A stretch of 64,000 bases of DNA from Curvibacter cyanobacteriorum (GCF_028649475.1 NZ_JAQSIP010000005.1:62001-126000), one strand, 5' to 3'; shown: positions 1 to 8,599, counted from the first letter of the stretch. The notes: a model not told the origin generated them from the letters alone. Translations and numbers: made by a program.

Positions 1-453
1 ATGCACTCGATCGTTCTTCGTTTCCTTGCCGAGCCCAGCACCGTCAACTTCGGGGGCAAAGTCCACGGCGGCACCGTCATGAAGTGGATTGACGAAGCGG
101 GCTACGCCTGCGCCACCAGCTGGTCCAAGCGCTACTGCGTGACGGTCTTTGTGGGCGGCATCCGCTTTCACCGCCCGATCATGATCGGCGACCTGGTCGA
201 GGTGGAAGCCCGCCTGGCCTACACCGGCAAGACCAGCATGAACATCTCGGTCGAGGTGCGCAGCGGCGACATGAAGAGCGGCCAGATGGCCAAGACCACC
301 GAATGCCTGATCGTGTTCGTGTCGGTGGACTCGCACGGCCAGCCGATCCCGGTGGACCACTTCACCCCCGAAACCCCCGGCGACATCGCCCTGGCCCAGC
401 GCGCCCAGGCCCACATCGAGGCGGCCAAGGCCAACCCCCAGGCGCCCCATTGA
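1..453 (+). CDS. acyl-CoA thioesterase, YciA-like hotdog fold (5' end at window edge)
   Basis: This is a 150-residue single hotdog-fold protein of the acyl-CoA thioesterase (YciA/BACH) family, which hydrolyses acyl-CoA to free acid and CoA in the cytoplasm. The family signature is visible: N16-F-G-G-K-V-H-G-G near the N-terminus followed by the central-helix W29-I-D31-E-A-G segment that carries the catalytic Asp, and G76-K-T-S-M in the sheet. The window begins exactly on an ATG, so the true start may lie a few codons upstream outside the window. Its stop TGA overlaps a TTG start of the downstream EamA gene (TTGA), implying co-translation. Substrate chain length cannot be read from sequence. 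The family call is firm, the exact start is not. Confidence 0.85.
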   Translation: MHSIVLRFLAEPSTVNFGGKVHGGTVMKWIDEAGYACATSWSKRYCVTVFVGGIRFHRPIMIGDLVEVEARLAYTGKTSMNISVEVRSGDMKSGQMAKTTECLIVFVSVDSHGQPIPVDHFTPETPGDIALAQRAQAHIEAAKANPQAPH

Positions 454-1391
454 GCGACGCTGCGCCACCCCTTCGCTTCAGCGGCACGGAACTGCTCTCG
501 GCGCTGTGCGTGGTGGTGGTCTGGGGCCTGAACTTTGTGGCCATGAAGATCGGGCTGCGGGATTTCACCCCGTTCCAGCTCGGCGCGGCGCGCTACCTGG
601 TGGCGGCCTTCCCGCTGGTGTTGCTGGTACCGCGCCCGCAACTGGCCTGGAAATGGCTGGTGCTCTATGGCCTGACCCAGGGGGTGGGGCAGTTCGGTTT
701 CTTGTTCTTTGCGCTCCAGGTGGGCATGACCGCAGGCCTGGCCTCGGTGCTGCTGCAGACGCAGGTCTTCATCACCGCCGTGCTGGGCTTTTGGCTGCTG
801 CATGAAAAAGCCGGCCGGGCGCTGCAGATCGGCCTGCTGCTGGCCTGCCTGGGCCTGCTGTGCTTCGGCCTCAACTACCTGGGCCCGGCCGAGGCCGCGG
901 GACACACCACGTTCTGGGGCTTTGCGCTCAACCTGTGCGCAGCCGCCCTGTGGGCCAGCTCGAACATCGTGATCCGCAAGGCCCGCGAGGACAGCCCGGC
1001 CCTGGACCCCCTGGGCTTCGTGGTCTGGAGCTGCCTGGTGCCCATCCTGCCGTTTGCCGCCCTGTCGTGGCTGGTGGACCCGCCCGCGCTGCGCTGGCAC
1101 TGGGTGCAGGCGCCGTGGCAGGCCTGGCTGTCGCTGGCCTACCTGGCCTGGATGGCCAGCGTGCTGGGCTACATGCTCTGGACCCGGCTGATGCAGCGCC
1201 ACCCGGCGAACCGGGTCGCCCCCTTCAGCCTGGGCGTGCCCGTGGTGGGCCTGAGCGCGGGCTACGTGCTGCTGGGCGAGGTCATCACCGCCTGGCAGTG
1301 GGCTGGCATCACGCTGGTGGTGCTGGCACTGGCCTGTGTGCTGGGCGGCGAGCGCTGGCTCGCCTGGTGGCAGCGCCCGCGCGCGCCTTGA
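450..1391 (+). CDS. EamA/DMT-family transporter
   Basis: This 313-residue integral membrane protein belongs to the drug/metabolite transporter superfamily: two EamA repeats, about ten predicted hydrophobic helices, with the typical first helix (VVVVWGLNFVAMK) and an early TM pair near residues 50-75. Such proteins usually export amino acids, metabolites or small toxic compounds, but the substrate is unknown here. The open frame extends further upstream inside the thioesterase gene. I place the start at TTG 450 because it overlaps the preceding stop (TTGA) and gives the expected length and topology, although no clear Shine-Dalgarno sequence is visible. It ends 6 bases before the convergent aspartoacylase-like gene. 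Confidence 0.85.
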   Translation: MSDAAPPLRFSGTELLSALCVVVVWGLNFVAMKIGLRDFTPFQLGAARYLVAAFPLVLLVPRPQLAWKWLVLYGLTQGVGQFGFLFFALQVGMTAGLASVLLQTQVFITAVLGFWLLHEKAGRALQIGLLLACLGLLCFGLNYLGPAEAAGHTTFWGFALNLCAAALWASSNIVIRKAREDSPALDPLGFVVWSCLVPILPFAALSWLVDPPALRWHWVQAPWQAWLSLAYLAWMASVLGYMLWTRLMQRHPANRVAPFSLGVPVVGLSAGYVLLGEVITAWQWAGITLVVLALACVLGGERWLAWWQRPRAP

Positions 1392-1397
1392 GCGGCC

Positions 1398-2384
1398 TCA
1401 CAGGCGACGGCGGCGCGCGAAACGCACCACCGTCACGCCGGCCCGCGCCTGGCGCACCGACGGCATGACCAGCACGCAGTCGTCGTAAGGCGTGGTGACG
1501 GGCTCGCCGTCGTTGTCGCCGATCACGGTGCCCGCCTGGGCGATCACCTCCAGCCCCACAAAGGGCTGGGTGAAGGCAAAGCGCTCGCTGCGCGCCACCA
1601 CCGGCCCCGTGACCTCCAGCGCCCACTGCTGGGCGGCGTCGGCCTGGCGCCAGCCTGGCAAGGCGGCGTCCAGGGTGGCGGCGTCGCACACGCCCGAGGC
1701 GGCCAGGAAGCGCAGGCTGGCGTCCTGGGCCACGCGGCGGCTGGCGGGGTCGCCATGGAAGCCGCACTCGATCAACAGCGAATGGGTGCCGTTGTCGGCC
1801 AGCTCGCCGAAGCGGCCGAAGTCGCGCATGCGCACGCCGTCCTGGTGGCCCGCATCGACCACGATGTGCTCGGGCGTGGCCAGGCGGCGCGCCAGGGCCA
1901 GGTTGCGCGGCTGCACCCCGGTCAGCAGCAGGGGCTGGCCGGGTTCGTGCATCGAGTGCAGGTCCAGCAACCAGTCGGCCTGCTCGACAAAGGGCCGCAG
2001 GGCGGCGGCGCGTTGGCGCTCCTGGCTGCCCCCGGCGGCCATGCGGTCCAGCAGCCATTGGCGGTTCAGGTCTTCGTCGACAAAGCGCGAGGCATCGGGC
2101 TGGGCCGGGTCAAACCGGTCGAAGGCGGCCAGGTTGCAAAAGGCCAGCGTCAGGCGGCCGCGCTGCGGGCGCAGCCCGGCTTGCAACAGGCCCAGCACGG
2201 CCCAGGCGCCACACAGTTCATTGCCATGCACCAGGGCGCTGACCAGGACCTGGCGACCCGGCTGCCCGCTGTCGAACTGCCAGACGCCCTCGACCCCCGT
2301 GTTGCCGGCACGCCAGGGGCCCAGCTCGGGGCGGGGCAGGTCAAAGGGCAGGGCTTGCACCTGGGCGCGGGAATAGGACGTCAT
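1398..2384 (-). CDS. succinylglutamate desuccinylase/aspartoacylase family zinc hydrolase
   Basis: This 328-residue protein has the zinc carboxypeptidase-like (M14) fold of the AstE/AspA family, which deacylates N-acyl amino acids. Visible residues are H53-G-N-E56 (zinc ligands), D-L-N-R at 105-108 (substrate carboxylate binding), L-D-L-H143-S (third zinc ligand) and a later I-E-C-G with the candidate catalytic Glu near 206. The start is uncertain: ATG 2384 gives the family-like N-terminus, but an in-frame ATG at 2462 overlaps the stop of the upstream binding-protein gene (ATGA), which would add 26 poorly conserved-looking residues and couple translation. The neighbouring Bug-type binding protein suggests a role in uptake and breakdown of an acylated organic acid, which is inference only. 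Confidence 0.8.
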   Translation of the reverse strand: MTSYSRAQVQALPFDLPRPELGPWRAGNTGVEGVWQFDSGQPGRQVLVSALVHGNELCGAWAVLGLLQAGLRPQRGRLTLAFCNLAAFDRFDPAQPDASRFVDEDLNRQWLLDRMAAGGSQERQRAAALRPFVEQADWLLDLHSMHEPGQPLLLTGVQPRNLALARRLATPEHIVVDAGHQDGVRMRDFGRFGELADNGTHSLLIECGFHGDPASRRVAQDASLRFLAASGVCDAATLDAALPGWRQADAAQQWALEVTGPVVARSERFAFTQPFVGLEVIAQAGTVIGDNDGEPVTTPYDDCVLVMPSVRQARAGVTVVRFARRRRL

Positions 2385-2458
2385 GGCAGCGGGCATGGGT
2401 TGGGGCGTGGACAGGGTGTGGCTTGGGGAGCAATGGAAGAGACGGCTCAGGGGACGGC

Positions 2459-3448
2459 TCATTCCTCGATGCGGGCAAATTCAACAATGCGCTTGTACTT
2501 GGCGGTTTCCTCGGCCATGAACTTGCCCAGGTCGTGCTGGGGCGGCGCGATGGCCGAGCCGGTCTCCTCCAGCTTCTTGCGCAATTCCGGCGCTTGCAGC
2601 GACTCGGCCAGCGCCTTCTTGAGCTTGCTGACCACGGGCTCGGGCAAGCGGGCCGGGCCCAGCAGCGCGAACCAGGAGCTGATGTCGATGCCCTTGAGCG
2701 CGGGCGTCTCGGCCAGGGCCGGTACCTCGGGCGTGGCCTGGGAGCGGCGCCGCTCGGTGGTGCCCAGGGCGTTGAGCTTGCCGCTCTTGATCAGGGGCAG
2801 GCCGCTGGACAGCACGAACACGCCGAAGTCCACGTTGCTGCCCAGCAGGTCGGTGGTCAGCGGCGCCACGCCGCGGTAGGGGATGTGGGTCATGAACAGG
2901 CCGCCCTGGTCCTTCACCATCTCGCCCGCCAGGTGCAGGGCCGTGCCCACACCCGAGCTGCCGTAGGTGAACTTGCCCGGGTTGGCCTTGACCAGCTTGA
3001 GGAAGTCCGCCACGGACTTCACGCCCATCTTGGGGGACGCCACCAGCACCATGGGCTGCGAGGCGATCAGGCCCAGCGGGGTGAAGTCGCGCTGTTCGTA
3101 CTTGACGCTGGTCGGCGCGACCAGGCGCTTGATGGCGATCTCGTTGTTGGCCGCCACCAGCAGGGTGTAGCCGTCGGCGCTGGCACTGGCGACCTTCTGG
3201 GCCCCGATCGCGCCCCCCGCACCGCCGAGGTTCTCGATCACCACCGCCGTGCCCAGGCGCTTGGCCAGTTCGGGCGCCAGGGTGCGCGCCATCAGGTCGG
3301 TGCTGCCCCCCGGCGGGTAGCCGACCACCAGGGTGATCGGCTTGTCGGGGTAGCTGTCGGCCTGCGCCAGGCCAGCCCCCAGGGCCAGGGCCCCGAACAG
3401 GGGCCAGAGGGCGCGGCGGCGCCAGGAGGGGGTCTGAGCAGGGGTCAT
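2459..3448 (-). CDS. Bug family tripartite tricarboxylate transporter substrate-binding protein (TctC-like)
   Basis: This 329-residue periplasmic binding protein is of the Bug/TctC type, a family greatly expanded in Burkholderiales. A signal peptide (R-R-R-A-L-W then a hydrophobic core, cleavage after AQA near residue 30) is followed by the family start S-Y-P-D-K-P-I-T-L-V-V and the carboxylate-binding region Y-P-P-G-G-S-T-D. Start ATG 3448 is chosen because it gives the signal peptide directly. The frame is open far upstream but without features. No TctA or TctB membrane subunits are in the window, so this is an orphan Bug protein like most in the order. The ligand is probably a small carboxylate and cannot be specified. 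The LysR gene upstream on the same strand is a plausible regulator. Confidence 0.88.
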   Translation of the reverse strand: MTPAQTPSWRRRALWPLFGALALGAGLAQADSYPDKPITLVVGYPPGGSTDLMARTLAPELAKRLGTAVVIENLGGAGGAIGAQKVASASADGYTLLVAANNEIAIKRLVAPTSVKYEQRDFTPLGLIASQPMVLVASPKMGVKSVADFLKLVKANPGKFTYGSSGVGTALHLAGEMVKDQGGLFMTHIPYRGVAPLTTDLLGSNVDFGVFVLSSGLPLIKSGKLNALGTTERRRSQATPEVPALAETPALKGIDISSWFALLGPARLPEPVVSKLKKALAESLQAPELRKKLEETGSAIAPPQHDLGKFMAEETAKYKRIVEFARIEE

Positions 3449-3717
3449 GGGCGGCTCCAGTCGGTCAAGGACAAGGTGGGAGGATCGGACGCACGGGGCC
3501 CGATGCGCTGATTGTGCGGCAGCCCGCACGCCCAGGTGGTGCTGAATGCGCACCAGACGGTGCCGATTGCGCACACCATGCCCCACCGGGTGATGACAGC
3601 ACCCGCGGCGCATGGGCCGGCGGTCGGCGCGGTGGGGGGGTGGGGGGGTGGCCCAGGCGGTGTGGCGGTCCCCGGGGTCGTCCCTGGGATCGTCCTTTGG
3701 CAACCCCGGCGGCGGTC
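3449..3717 (-). promoter_or_regulatory. upstream region of the Bug-protein gene with two short dyads
   Basis: This 269-base gap lies between the LysR gene and the Bug gene. It holds GTGCGG-CAGC-CCGCAC at 3514-3529 and GCACC-AGAC-GGTGC at 3550-3563. Near-repeats GATTGTGCGG, GAATGCGCAC and GATTGCGCAC also occur between about 3510 and 3575. Spaced dyads of this kind upstream of a target are what LysR-type regulators bind, and the candidate regulator is encoded immediately upstream, but this is inference. A G-run interrupted by single T residues lies at about 3631-3649. Confidence 0.4.
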
Positions 3718-4644
3718 TCAGTGCCGCGCCTCGGTGGCTTGCCAGACCTGCTCGGCCAGCGGCGAAAGGCGGCGCTTGGGGCGGTACAGGCGCACCTCGA
3801 AACGCACCGCCAGGCGGGCCGAGCCGACCCGGCACAGGGTGCCGTTCTGGCACGCCCCGGCCACCAGCGAGGCCGGCAGCCAGGCCACGCCCAGGCCTTG
3901 CAGCGCGTACTCGAGCAAGGCGTCGGCGGAGTCGCATTCGATCACCCGGCGCAAGGCGGGGGCCTGCGGGTGGTTGGCCAGGTGGTCCTGCACCAGGCGT
4001 CCCAGGGCCAGGCTGTCGGCGTAGGCCAGGTAGGGCCAGGCGGGCCCGCCGTGCTGTGGCAGCTGGGGCACGCCATGGGCGTCCGAGCGGCAGACCGGGA
4101 TCAGCTCGTCGTGGGCCAGGGTCAGGTGGCTGTACTGGCGGGCCTGGATGGGCCAGGCCAGCAAGGGGTGGTGGTAGGTCAGCATGAAGTCGACCTCCCC
4201 GCGCTCGAGCATGCGCACCGTGTCGGCCAGGGAGCGGGTGCGGATCAGCACCTCGGCCTGCGCCAGCCAGGGCTGCAGTTGGCGCAGCCAGTCGGCCACC
4301 AAGGTGCGCGCCAGCGTGCGACCGGTGGCCAGGGTCAGGGTTTGCTGGGTGCGACCGGCGGCGCCCAGCAGGGATTCGTGGGCCTGGCTCAGGCTTTGCA
4401 GCAGGCCCCGCGCGTCCTGCAACAGGCTGTCACCCGCGGCGGTCAGGGCCACCGGGCCGGCGCCGCGCGTCACCAGCGGGGTGCCGGCCCAGTCTTCCAG
4501 CGCGCGGATGCGGCGCCCGAAGGCCGGGTGGGTGACATGCCGCAGCGCCGCCGCCTGCGTGAAGCTGCGGGTTTGCGCCAGCGCCACCAGGTCCTCCAGC
4601 CACTGCCATTGCAGCGGGGGACGGCGCGGCGGGGCAGCGCTCAC
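3718..4644 (-). CDS. LysR-family transcriptional regulator
   Basis: This 308-residue regulator starts with a winged helix-turn-helix (about residues 13-70: Q-W-L-E-D-L-V-A-L through R-R-I-R-A-L-E) followed by a LysR effector-binding domain. The recognition helix reads T-H-P-A-F-G-R-R-I-R-A-L-E rather than the more usual S-Q-P-A-V-S-R-Q-I, a subfamily variation. No ATG is suitably placed. GTG 4644, 19 bases after the pyrF stop, gives the standard family length and N-terminus, so I use it. It probably shares a transcript with pyrF. The likely target is the Bug-type binding protein gene just downstream, inferred only from adjacency. Confidence 0.85.
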   Translation of the reverse strand: MSAAPPRRPPLQWQWLEDLVALAQTRSFTQAAALRHVTHPAFGRRIRALEDWAGTPLVTRGAGPVALTAAGDSLLQDARGLLQSLSQAHESLLGAAGRTQQTLTLATGRTLARTLVADWLRQLQPWLAQAEVLIRTRSLADTVRMLERGEVDFMLTYHHPLLAWPIQARQYSHLTLAHDELIPVCRSDAHGVPQLPQHGGPAWPYLAYADSLALGRLVQDHLANHPQAPALRRVIECDSADALLEYALQGLGVAWLPASLVAGACQNGTLCRVGSARLAVRFEVRLYRPKRRLSPLAEQVWQATEARH

Positions 4645-4663
4645 GGCGGCGCTCGCTGCGGGC

Positions 4664-5488
4664 TCAGCCGCGGGCGGCCTGCAGCAGGTCGCGGGTGCGC
4701 AGGGCCTCGCGGCGCGCGGCTTCCTGGAAGTCGTCGCCCGACGACGCGTACAGGATGGCGCGCGAGGAGTTGACCACGATCGGTGCGCCCGGCTTCCAGC
4801 CCGCCCGCACGGTGGCAACGGCGTCGCCGCCCTGGGCCCCGACGCCGGGGATCAGCAGCGGCAGGGTCGGGGCCAGCGCACGCACGCGCTCGATCTCGGC
4901 CGGGTAGGTGGCGCCCACCACCAGGCCCAGCTGGCCGTTGAGGTTCCAGGGGCCTTGGGCCAGGCGGGCCACGTGTTCGTACAGCAGGGGCTGGCCGTCC
5001 ACCGACGCGAGGCGCTGGTTCTGCAGGTCGTCACCGCCCGGGTTGGAGGTGCGGCACAGCAGGAAGGCACCTTTGCCTTCGTACTTGAGATAGGGCATCA
5101 CCGAGTCGAAGCCCATGAAGGGCGACAGGGTGACCGCGTCGGCACCGTAGCGGTCGAACGCTTCTTTGGCGTACTGCTCGGCGGTGGAGCCGATGTCGCC
5201 GCGCTTGGCGTCCAGGATGATCGGCACCTGCGGGGCCACCCGGCGCATGTGCTCCATCAGCCGCTCCAGCTGGCCTTCGGCGCGGTGGGCCGCGAAGTAG
5301 GCGATCTGCGGCTTGAAGGCGATGGCCAGATCGGCGGTGGCGTCCACGATGCGGGCGCAGAAGTCGTAGATCTTGTTGGCGTCGCCCTTGAGGTGGGCCG
5401 GGAAGCGGGTGGGTTCGGGGTCCAGGCCCACACAGAGCATGGAGCCGTTTTGTTGCTCGGCGGCGCGGAGCATGTCGAGGAAGGTCAT
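4664..5488 (-). CDS. pyrF: orotidine 5'-phosphate decarboxylase
   Basis: This enzyme converts OMP to UMP, the last step of de novo pyrimidine synthesis, in the cytoplasm. At 274 residues it is the longer (type 2) bacterial form. The diagnostic catalytic segment is L-D-A-K-R-G-D-I at about 92-99, with K95 and D98 of the charged catalytic network, and the start C-V-G-L-D-P is typical. The phosphate-binding region near the C-terminus (P-G-V-G-A-Q-G-G) is intact. Start ATG 5488 is preferred over an upstream in-frame ATG at 5527 because M-T-F-L-D-M-L matches the family N-terminus. The LysR gene follows after 19 bases. Confidence 0.96.
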   Translation of the reverse strand: MTFLDMLRAAEQQNGSMLCVGLDPEPTRFPAHLKGDANKIYDFCARIVDATADLAIAFKPQIAYFAAHRAEGQLERLMEHMRRVAPQVPIILDAKRGDIGSTAEQYAKEAFDRYGADAVTLSPFMGFDSVMPYLKYEGKGAFLLCRTSNPGGDDLQNQRLASVDGQPLLYEHVARLAQGPWNLNGQLGLVVGATYPAEIERVRALAPTLPLLIPGVGAQGGDAVATVRAGWKPGAPIVVNSSRAILYASSGDDFQEAARREALRTRDLLQAARG

Positions 5489-5575
5489 GGCCGCCATTTT
5501 AAGAGCCCGCTGGGAGAGCGCCGCCACGCCCCCTTCCGCCGGCCCCCGGGCGGCGCCGCGCCCAGCCCCTTGGGC

Positions 5576-6445
5576 TCAGGGCAAGGCCACGCCGGGCTGG
5601 CTCAGCGCGAGGCACAAATCGGCCCAGGCCCGGGCCTTGTCGGCCTGGGTGCGCAGCAGGTAAGACGCGTCGTAGGTGACGATGGCGGGCACACCGTGCA
5701 GGTCGTGCACCTGGCCGCGCAAGCGCCCCAGGGGCTCGTCGCGGCCCAGCGCCTCGCGCGCGGCGGTGCGGCCCATGAGCAGCACCAGGCCGGGGCGCTG
5801 GGCTTGCAGCAGTTCGTGCCAGGGCAGGGGCTCGGGGGTGTCGCCAGTGGGGCGGCGGCTCAGGCCCGCCAGCCAGGCGCGCGCCGGCTGGTGCAGGCGC
5901 ATGGCGCGCAGCATGTTGTGCAGCAACTGCCCCGCCGGGCCTGCCCCGTCGGCCAAGGGGTCGTCGCCGGGCCACACGGCCTCGGTGACCAGCAAAAAGC
6001 CGCCCGGGGCCGCCGGTGCATTGAACAGGGCCTGGGCCGGGTGCAGCTGCCACAGGCTGGGGGTGGCGGTGGCGTCGGCGACGCCCTGCGCCGGGTCGTG
6101 GCGCAGCGGGGCCGCGGGGCTGGGCGCGGCGCGCACCACGGCCGGGGCCTGCGGCGCGTCGACGGGCGCCACCGCAGGGGCCGGGCGGGGCACCACGGGC
6201 GGGGCGGCGGGCGCGTGAGCCGCCTGGTGGGCCTGGTGGACCTGGTGGGTGTCATGGCTGGCGGGCCAATCCGCCGCCGGGGCTGGGCGTTGGGCGGCGG
6301 CCCGTTCAGGCGATGCGCTGGCCACACCCGTGTCGGCGCCGGCGGGCGCCAGCAACTCGCCGGCCAGTGGCGGTTCGGGCCACCAGAACGGGATGTGCAT
6401 TTCGTCCAGCATGGCGCGCTGGCGCGCATCAAGGTTCAGGGTCAT
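5576..6445 (-). CDS. uracil-DNA glycosylase superfamily-like protein, degenerate
   Basis: This 289-residue protein has an Ala/Pro-rich N-terminal half (about residues 25-120) and a C-terminal domain whose layout resembles family 4/5 uracil-DNA glycosylases: L-V-T-E-A-V-W-P, then D-G-A-G-P-A-G-Q-L-L-H-N-M-L in the position of the usual G-E-A-P-G ... F-V-G-R-A-G-Q-L-L, and a later P-A-I-V-T-Y-D-A-S-Y-L-L strand in place of the canonical H-P-S/A loop. The canonical motif A is not intact and I see no Cys cluster for a 4Fe-4S centre, so activity on uracil is doubtful. The start is fixed by an ATGA overlap with the rimI stop. It is the last gene of the EamA-tsaB-rimI run. The superfamily call is moderate and function is unknown. 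Confidence 0.6.
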   Translation of the reverse strand: MTLNLDARQRAMLDEMHIPFWWPEPPLAGELLAPAGADTGVASASPERAAAQRPAPAADWPASHDTHQVHQAHQAAHAPAAPPVVPRPAPAVAPVDAPQAPAVVRAAPSPAAPLRHDPAQGVADATATPSLWQLHPAQALFNAPAAPGGFLLVTEAVWPGDDPLADGAGPAGQLLHNMLRAMRLHQPARAWLAGLSRRPTGDTPEPLPWHELLQAQRPGLVLLMGRTAAREALGRDEPLGRLRGQVHDLHGVPAIVTYDASYLLRTQADKARAWADLCLALSQPGVALP

Positions 6446-6906
6446 AGTTTGAAGCTCATCACCAAGGCGTCCTCGCGCCCGTCGAATGCCGGGTAATAGG
6501 CCTTGCGCACGCCCATGCGCTGGTAGCCGTGCTGTTCGTAAACCGATCGGGCGCGCGGGTTGGACAGGCGCACCTCGAGCCAGACCCACTGGGCGCCCTG
6601 GCCGCGCGACCAGGTGTCCAGCGCGTCCAGCATCACACGCGACCAGCCTTGGCGCTGGAACGCCGGGGCCACCGTGATGTTGAGCAGGTGCACCTCGTCG
6701 ACGCCCTTCATGGCCACGAAATAGCCGATCAGCTGGTCCTCGCCGACCAGCACCTGCGCCTGGTAACCGGCCTTCACCGAGTCCAAAAAGTTGCCCCGCG
6801 ACCAGGGGTGGGTGTAGGCCACCTGCTCGACGGCCATGACCTGGTCCAGCCAGGCCTCGGTCAGGGCTTCAAAACGGGCTTCGCGCACAGGCATGGCGGC
6901 ATTCAT
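6442..6906 (-). CDS. rimI: ribosomal protein bS18 alanine N-acetyltransferase
   Basis: This 154-residue GNAT acetyltransferase acetylates the N-terminal alanine of ribosomal protein S18. GNAT features are visible: motif A strand H-L-L-N-I-T-V-A-P followed by the acetyl-CoA pyrophosphate loop Q84-R-Q-G-W-S, the RimI-typical L-E-V-R-L-S-N-P segment around 110-117, and A-R-S-V-Y-E-Q-H-G-Y near 119-128 carrying the general-acid Tyr. It follows tsaB with a 2-base gap and overlaps the next gene by ATGA. Pairing with tsaB is the usual arrangement in proteobacteria and supports the assignment. Confidence 0.93.
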   Translation of the reverse strand: MNAAMPVREARFEALTEAWLDQVMAVEQVAYTHPWSRGNFLDSVKAGYQAQVLVGEDQLIGYFVAMKGVDEVHLLNITVAPAFQRQGWSRVMLDALDTWSRGQGAQWVWLEVRLSNPRARSVYEQHGYQRMGVRKAYYPAFDGREDALVMSFKL

Positions 6907-6908
6907 GG

Positions 6909-7619
6909 TCAGGGGGTGGTCGTCTTGGCGGCCTTTTCGGCCTCGCGTTCGAGGGTGGTCTTGGCGACTTTATCGCGGATGTAAAGCGGCAAGGCCTCAT
7001 CGGCCCGCACCGCGTGGCCGGCCCGCCACAGCGCTGGGGCCAGGCGCAGCAGGGCGCTGGCGGTGGGCAGCACGTTCAGCGCCGAATCGCCCCCCGCCAC
7101 CCGGCCCGGGTAGGCCTGGGCCGCGGTGCCCGCCAGGACCCAGCCGGCGGGCAGTTGCAGCGACTCGGGCGCGCCCAGGCTGAAATCAGCCGGGGCCTGC
7201 CAGGCTGGATCGGCCCCGCCGGTCCACTCGAAGGCAGCGTGGTAGACCTCGTCCATGCGCGCGTCCAGCGCCGCCAGCACACGGGTGGCGCCATGCTGGT
7301 GGCGGGCCTCTTCGGCCACCGCCAGCAGGGTGCTGACCGGCAGCACCGGCAGGTTGGCCCCCAGGGCCAGGCCCTGGGCCACCGAGCACGCGGTGCGCAG
7401 GCCCGTGAAGGAACCCGGGCCGCTGCCAAACACGATCGCGTCGAGCTGGTCCAGGCGCAGATTGGCCTGCTGCAACAAGGCCAGCAGGGCCGGGATCAGG
7501 GTCGCCGACGACTGGGCCCCGCCCGGGGCCGACTCGGCCCAGACGGCCTCGCCGTGGCCCACGGCCAGCGACAGGCGTTCGGTGCTGGTGTCAAAAGCCA
7601 GGAATTTCATGGGGTTCAT
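6909..7619 (-). CDS. tsaB: tRNA t6A synthesis accessory protein TsaB
   Basis: This 236-residue ASKHA-fold protein partners TsaD and TsaE in transferring threonylcarbamoyl to A37 of ANN-decoding tRNAs. It shows the family start F-L-A-F-D-T-S-T, the loop G-S-G-P-G-S-F-T-G-L-R, and A-L-D-A-R-M-D-E-V-Y. Two starts are possible: ATG 7619, which overlaps the stop of the upstream EamA gene (ATGA), or ATG 7610, three codons later, which is closer to the usual N-terminus. I list the coupled one. Another gene of the same pathway, tsaC, is in the window at about 14.3 kb but in a different operon. Confidence 0.93.
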   Translation of the reverse strand: MNPMKFLAFDTSTERLSLAVGHGEAVWAESAPGGAQSSATLIPALLALLQQANLRLDQLDAIVFGSGPGSFTGLRTACSVAQGLALGANLPVLPVSTLLAVAEEARHQHGATRVLAALDARMDEVYHAAFEWTGGADPAWQAPADFSLGAPESLQLPAGWVLAGTAAQAYPGRVAGGDSALNVLPTASALLRLAPALWRAGHAVRADEALPLYIRDKVAKTTLEREAEKAAKTTTP

Positions 7620-8599
7620 TTCACAGTCAAAGGGGAGGTCGGCGCCAGAGGCTGGGGCCGCGCGCGCACGCCGCAGGCGATGCCCAGGGTCACCAGCGAC
7701 AGGCCGGCCATCAGGTTCCACAGCAGGGGTTCACCGAGCAAGGCCACCGCGCCCAGGGCCGACAGGCCGGGCACCAGGGCCGTGATCATGGTCGAACGCA
7801 CCGGACCAAAGTGCTGGATCATGCGCGTGAACGTGATGCCCGAAATCACCACCGAGCCCCAGCCCTGGAACATGAACTGGAACACCAGCTCGCCCAGCGG
7901 CGCCTGCAGCAGGTGGCTGGGAATCCGTGCCAGGCTGGCCAGCACGGCGTACACCGGCACATAGGTCAGCAGCGCAAAGGCCGTGATCGCCATGGTGGCG
8001 CGCACCGCATCCACCCCCTCACGGCGCACCAGCACGCTGTAGGTGGCCCAGCAGCTGCTGGCGGCCATGAACAGCAAATCGCCCTTCCAGACCTCGCCAC
8101 CGCCCTGGCCGCTGAGCGCGGCCCACAGGCTGGCGCCACCGACCATCAGGTCCCCCAGCACGATCAGGCCCAGGCCCAGCAGGCGTGCGCCCGCGAAGCG
8201 CTCACCCAACAAGACCACGCTGAGCAGGGCAGCCCACAGCGGCAGGCTGCCCGGCATCAGCACCGACCCATGGGCGGCCGGGGCAAAAAAGAAGCCGCCA
8301 TAGGCCAACACTGCATAGGCCAGGCCGCCAAACACGCCCAGCAGGGCGGTCTGTCCCAGGCTCAACGGCGACAAACCACCCAGGCTGCCGGCAAAGCGGC
8401 CTTCGGCGCGCGCCTGGCGGGCCCGCCACAGCGCCCAAGGCATGAGCACGACCGCGGCACCGACGATGCGCAGGAAGGCGATGTCAAAGGGGCTGAGGGT
8501 GTGCTGCGCCGAGGCACGGGCGATGACGATGAAGGCGGTCCAGATCAGGACCGTGACGACGGCGGCGGCCAGGCCCACCGTGCGGGAAGAAAAGCGCAT
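7616..8599 (-). CDS. EamA/DMT-family transporter
   Basis: This 327-residue membrane protein has two EamA repeats and about ten hydrophobic helices, beginning with G-L-A-A-A-V-V-T-V-L-I-W-T-A-F at residues 9-23. It is presumably a metabolite exporter of the inner membrane with unknown substrate, and is a different subfamily from the EamA protein at 450-1391. It opens a minus-strand run with tsaB, rimI and the UDG-like gene, joined by 4-base overlaps. It is divergent from dacB across a 105-base gap in which I see no clear operator. Confidence 0.87.
   Translation of the reverse strand: MRFSSRTVGLAAAVVTVLIWTAFIVIARASAQHTLSPFDIAFLRIVGAAVVLMPWALWRARQARAEGRFAGSLGGLSPLSLGQTALLGVFGGLAYAVLAYGGFFFAPAAHGSVLMPGSLPLWAALLSVVLLGERFAGARLLGLGLIVLGDLMVGGASLWAALSGQGGGEVWKGDLLFMAASSCWATYSVLVRREGVDAVRATMAITAFALLTYVPVYAVLASLARIPSHLLQAPLGELVFQFMFQGWGSVVISGITFTRMIQHFGPVRSTMITALVPGLSALGAVALLGEPLLWNLMAGLSLVTLGIACGVRARPQPLAPTSPLTVK

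Noticed and set aside
2385-2462. 26-codon N-terminal extension of the aspartoacylase-like protein
   Set aside because: ATGA overlap at 2459-2462 is tempting, but the added residues look unstructured and unlike the family start; kept only as an alternative.
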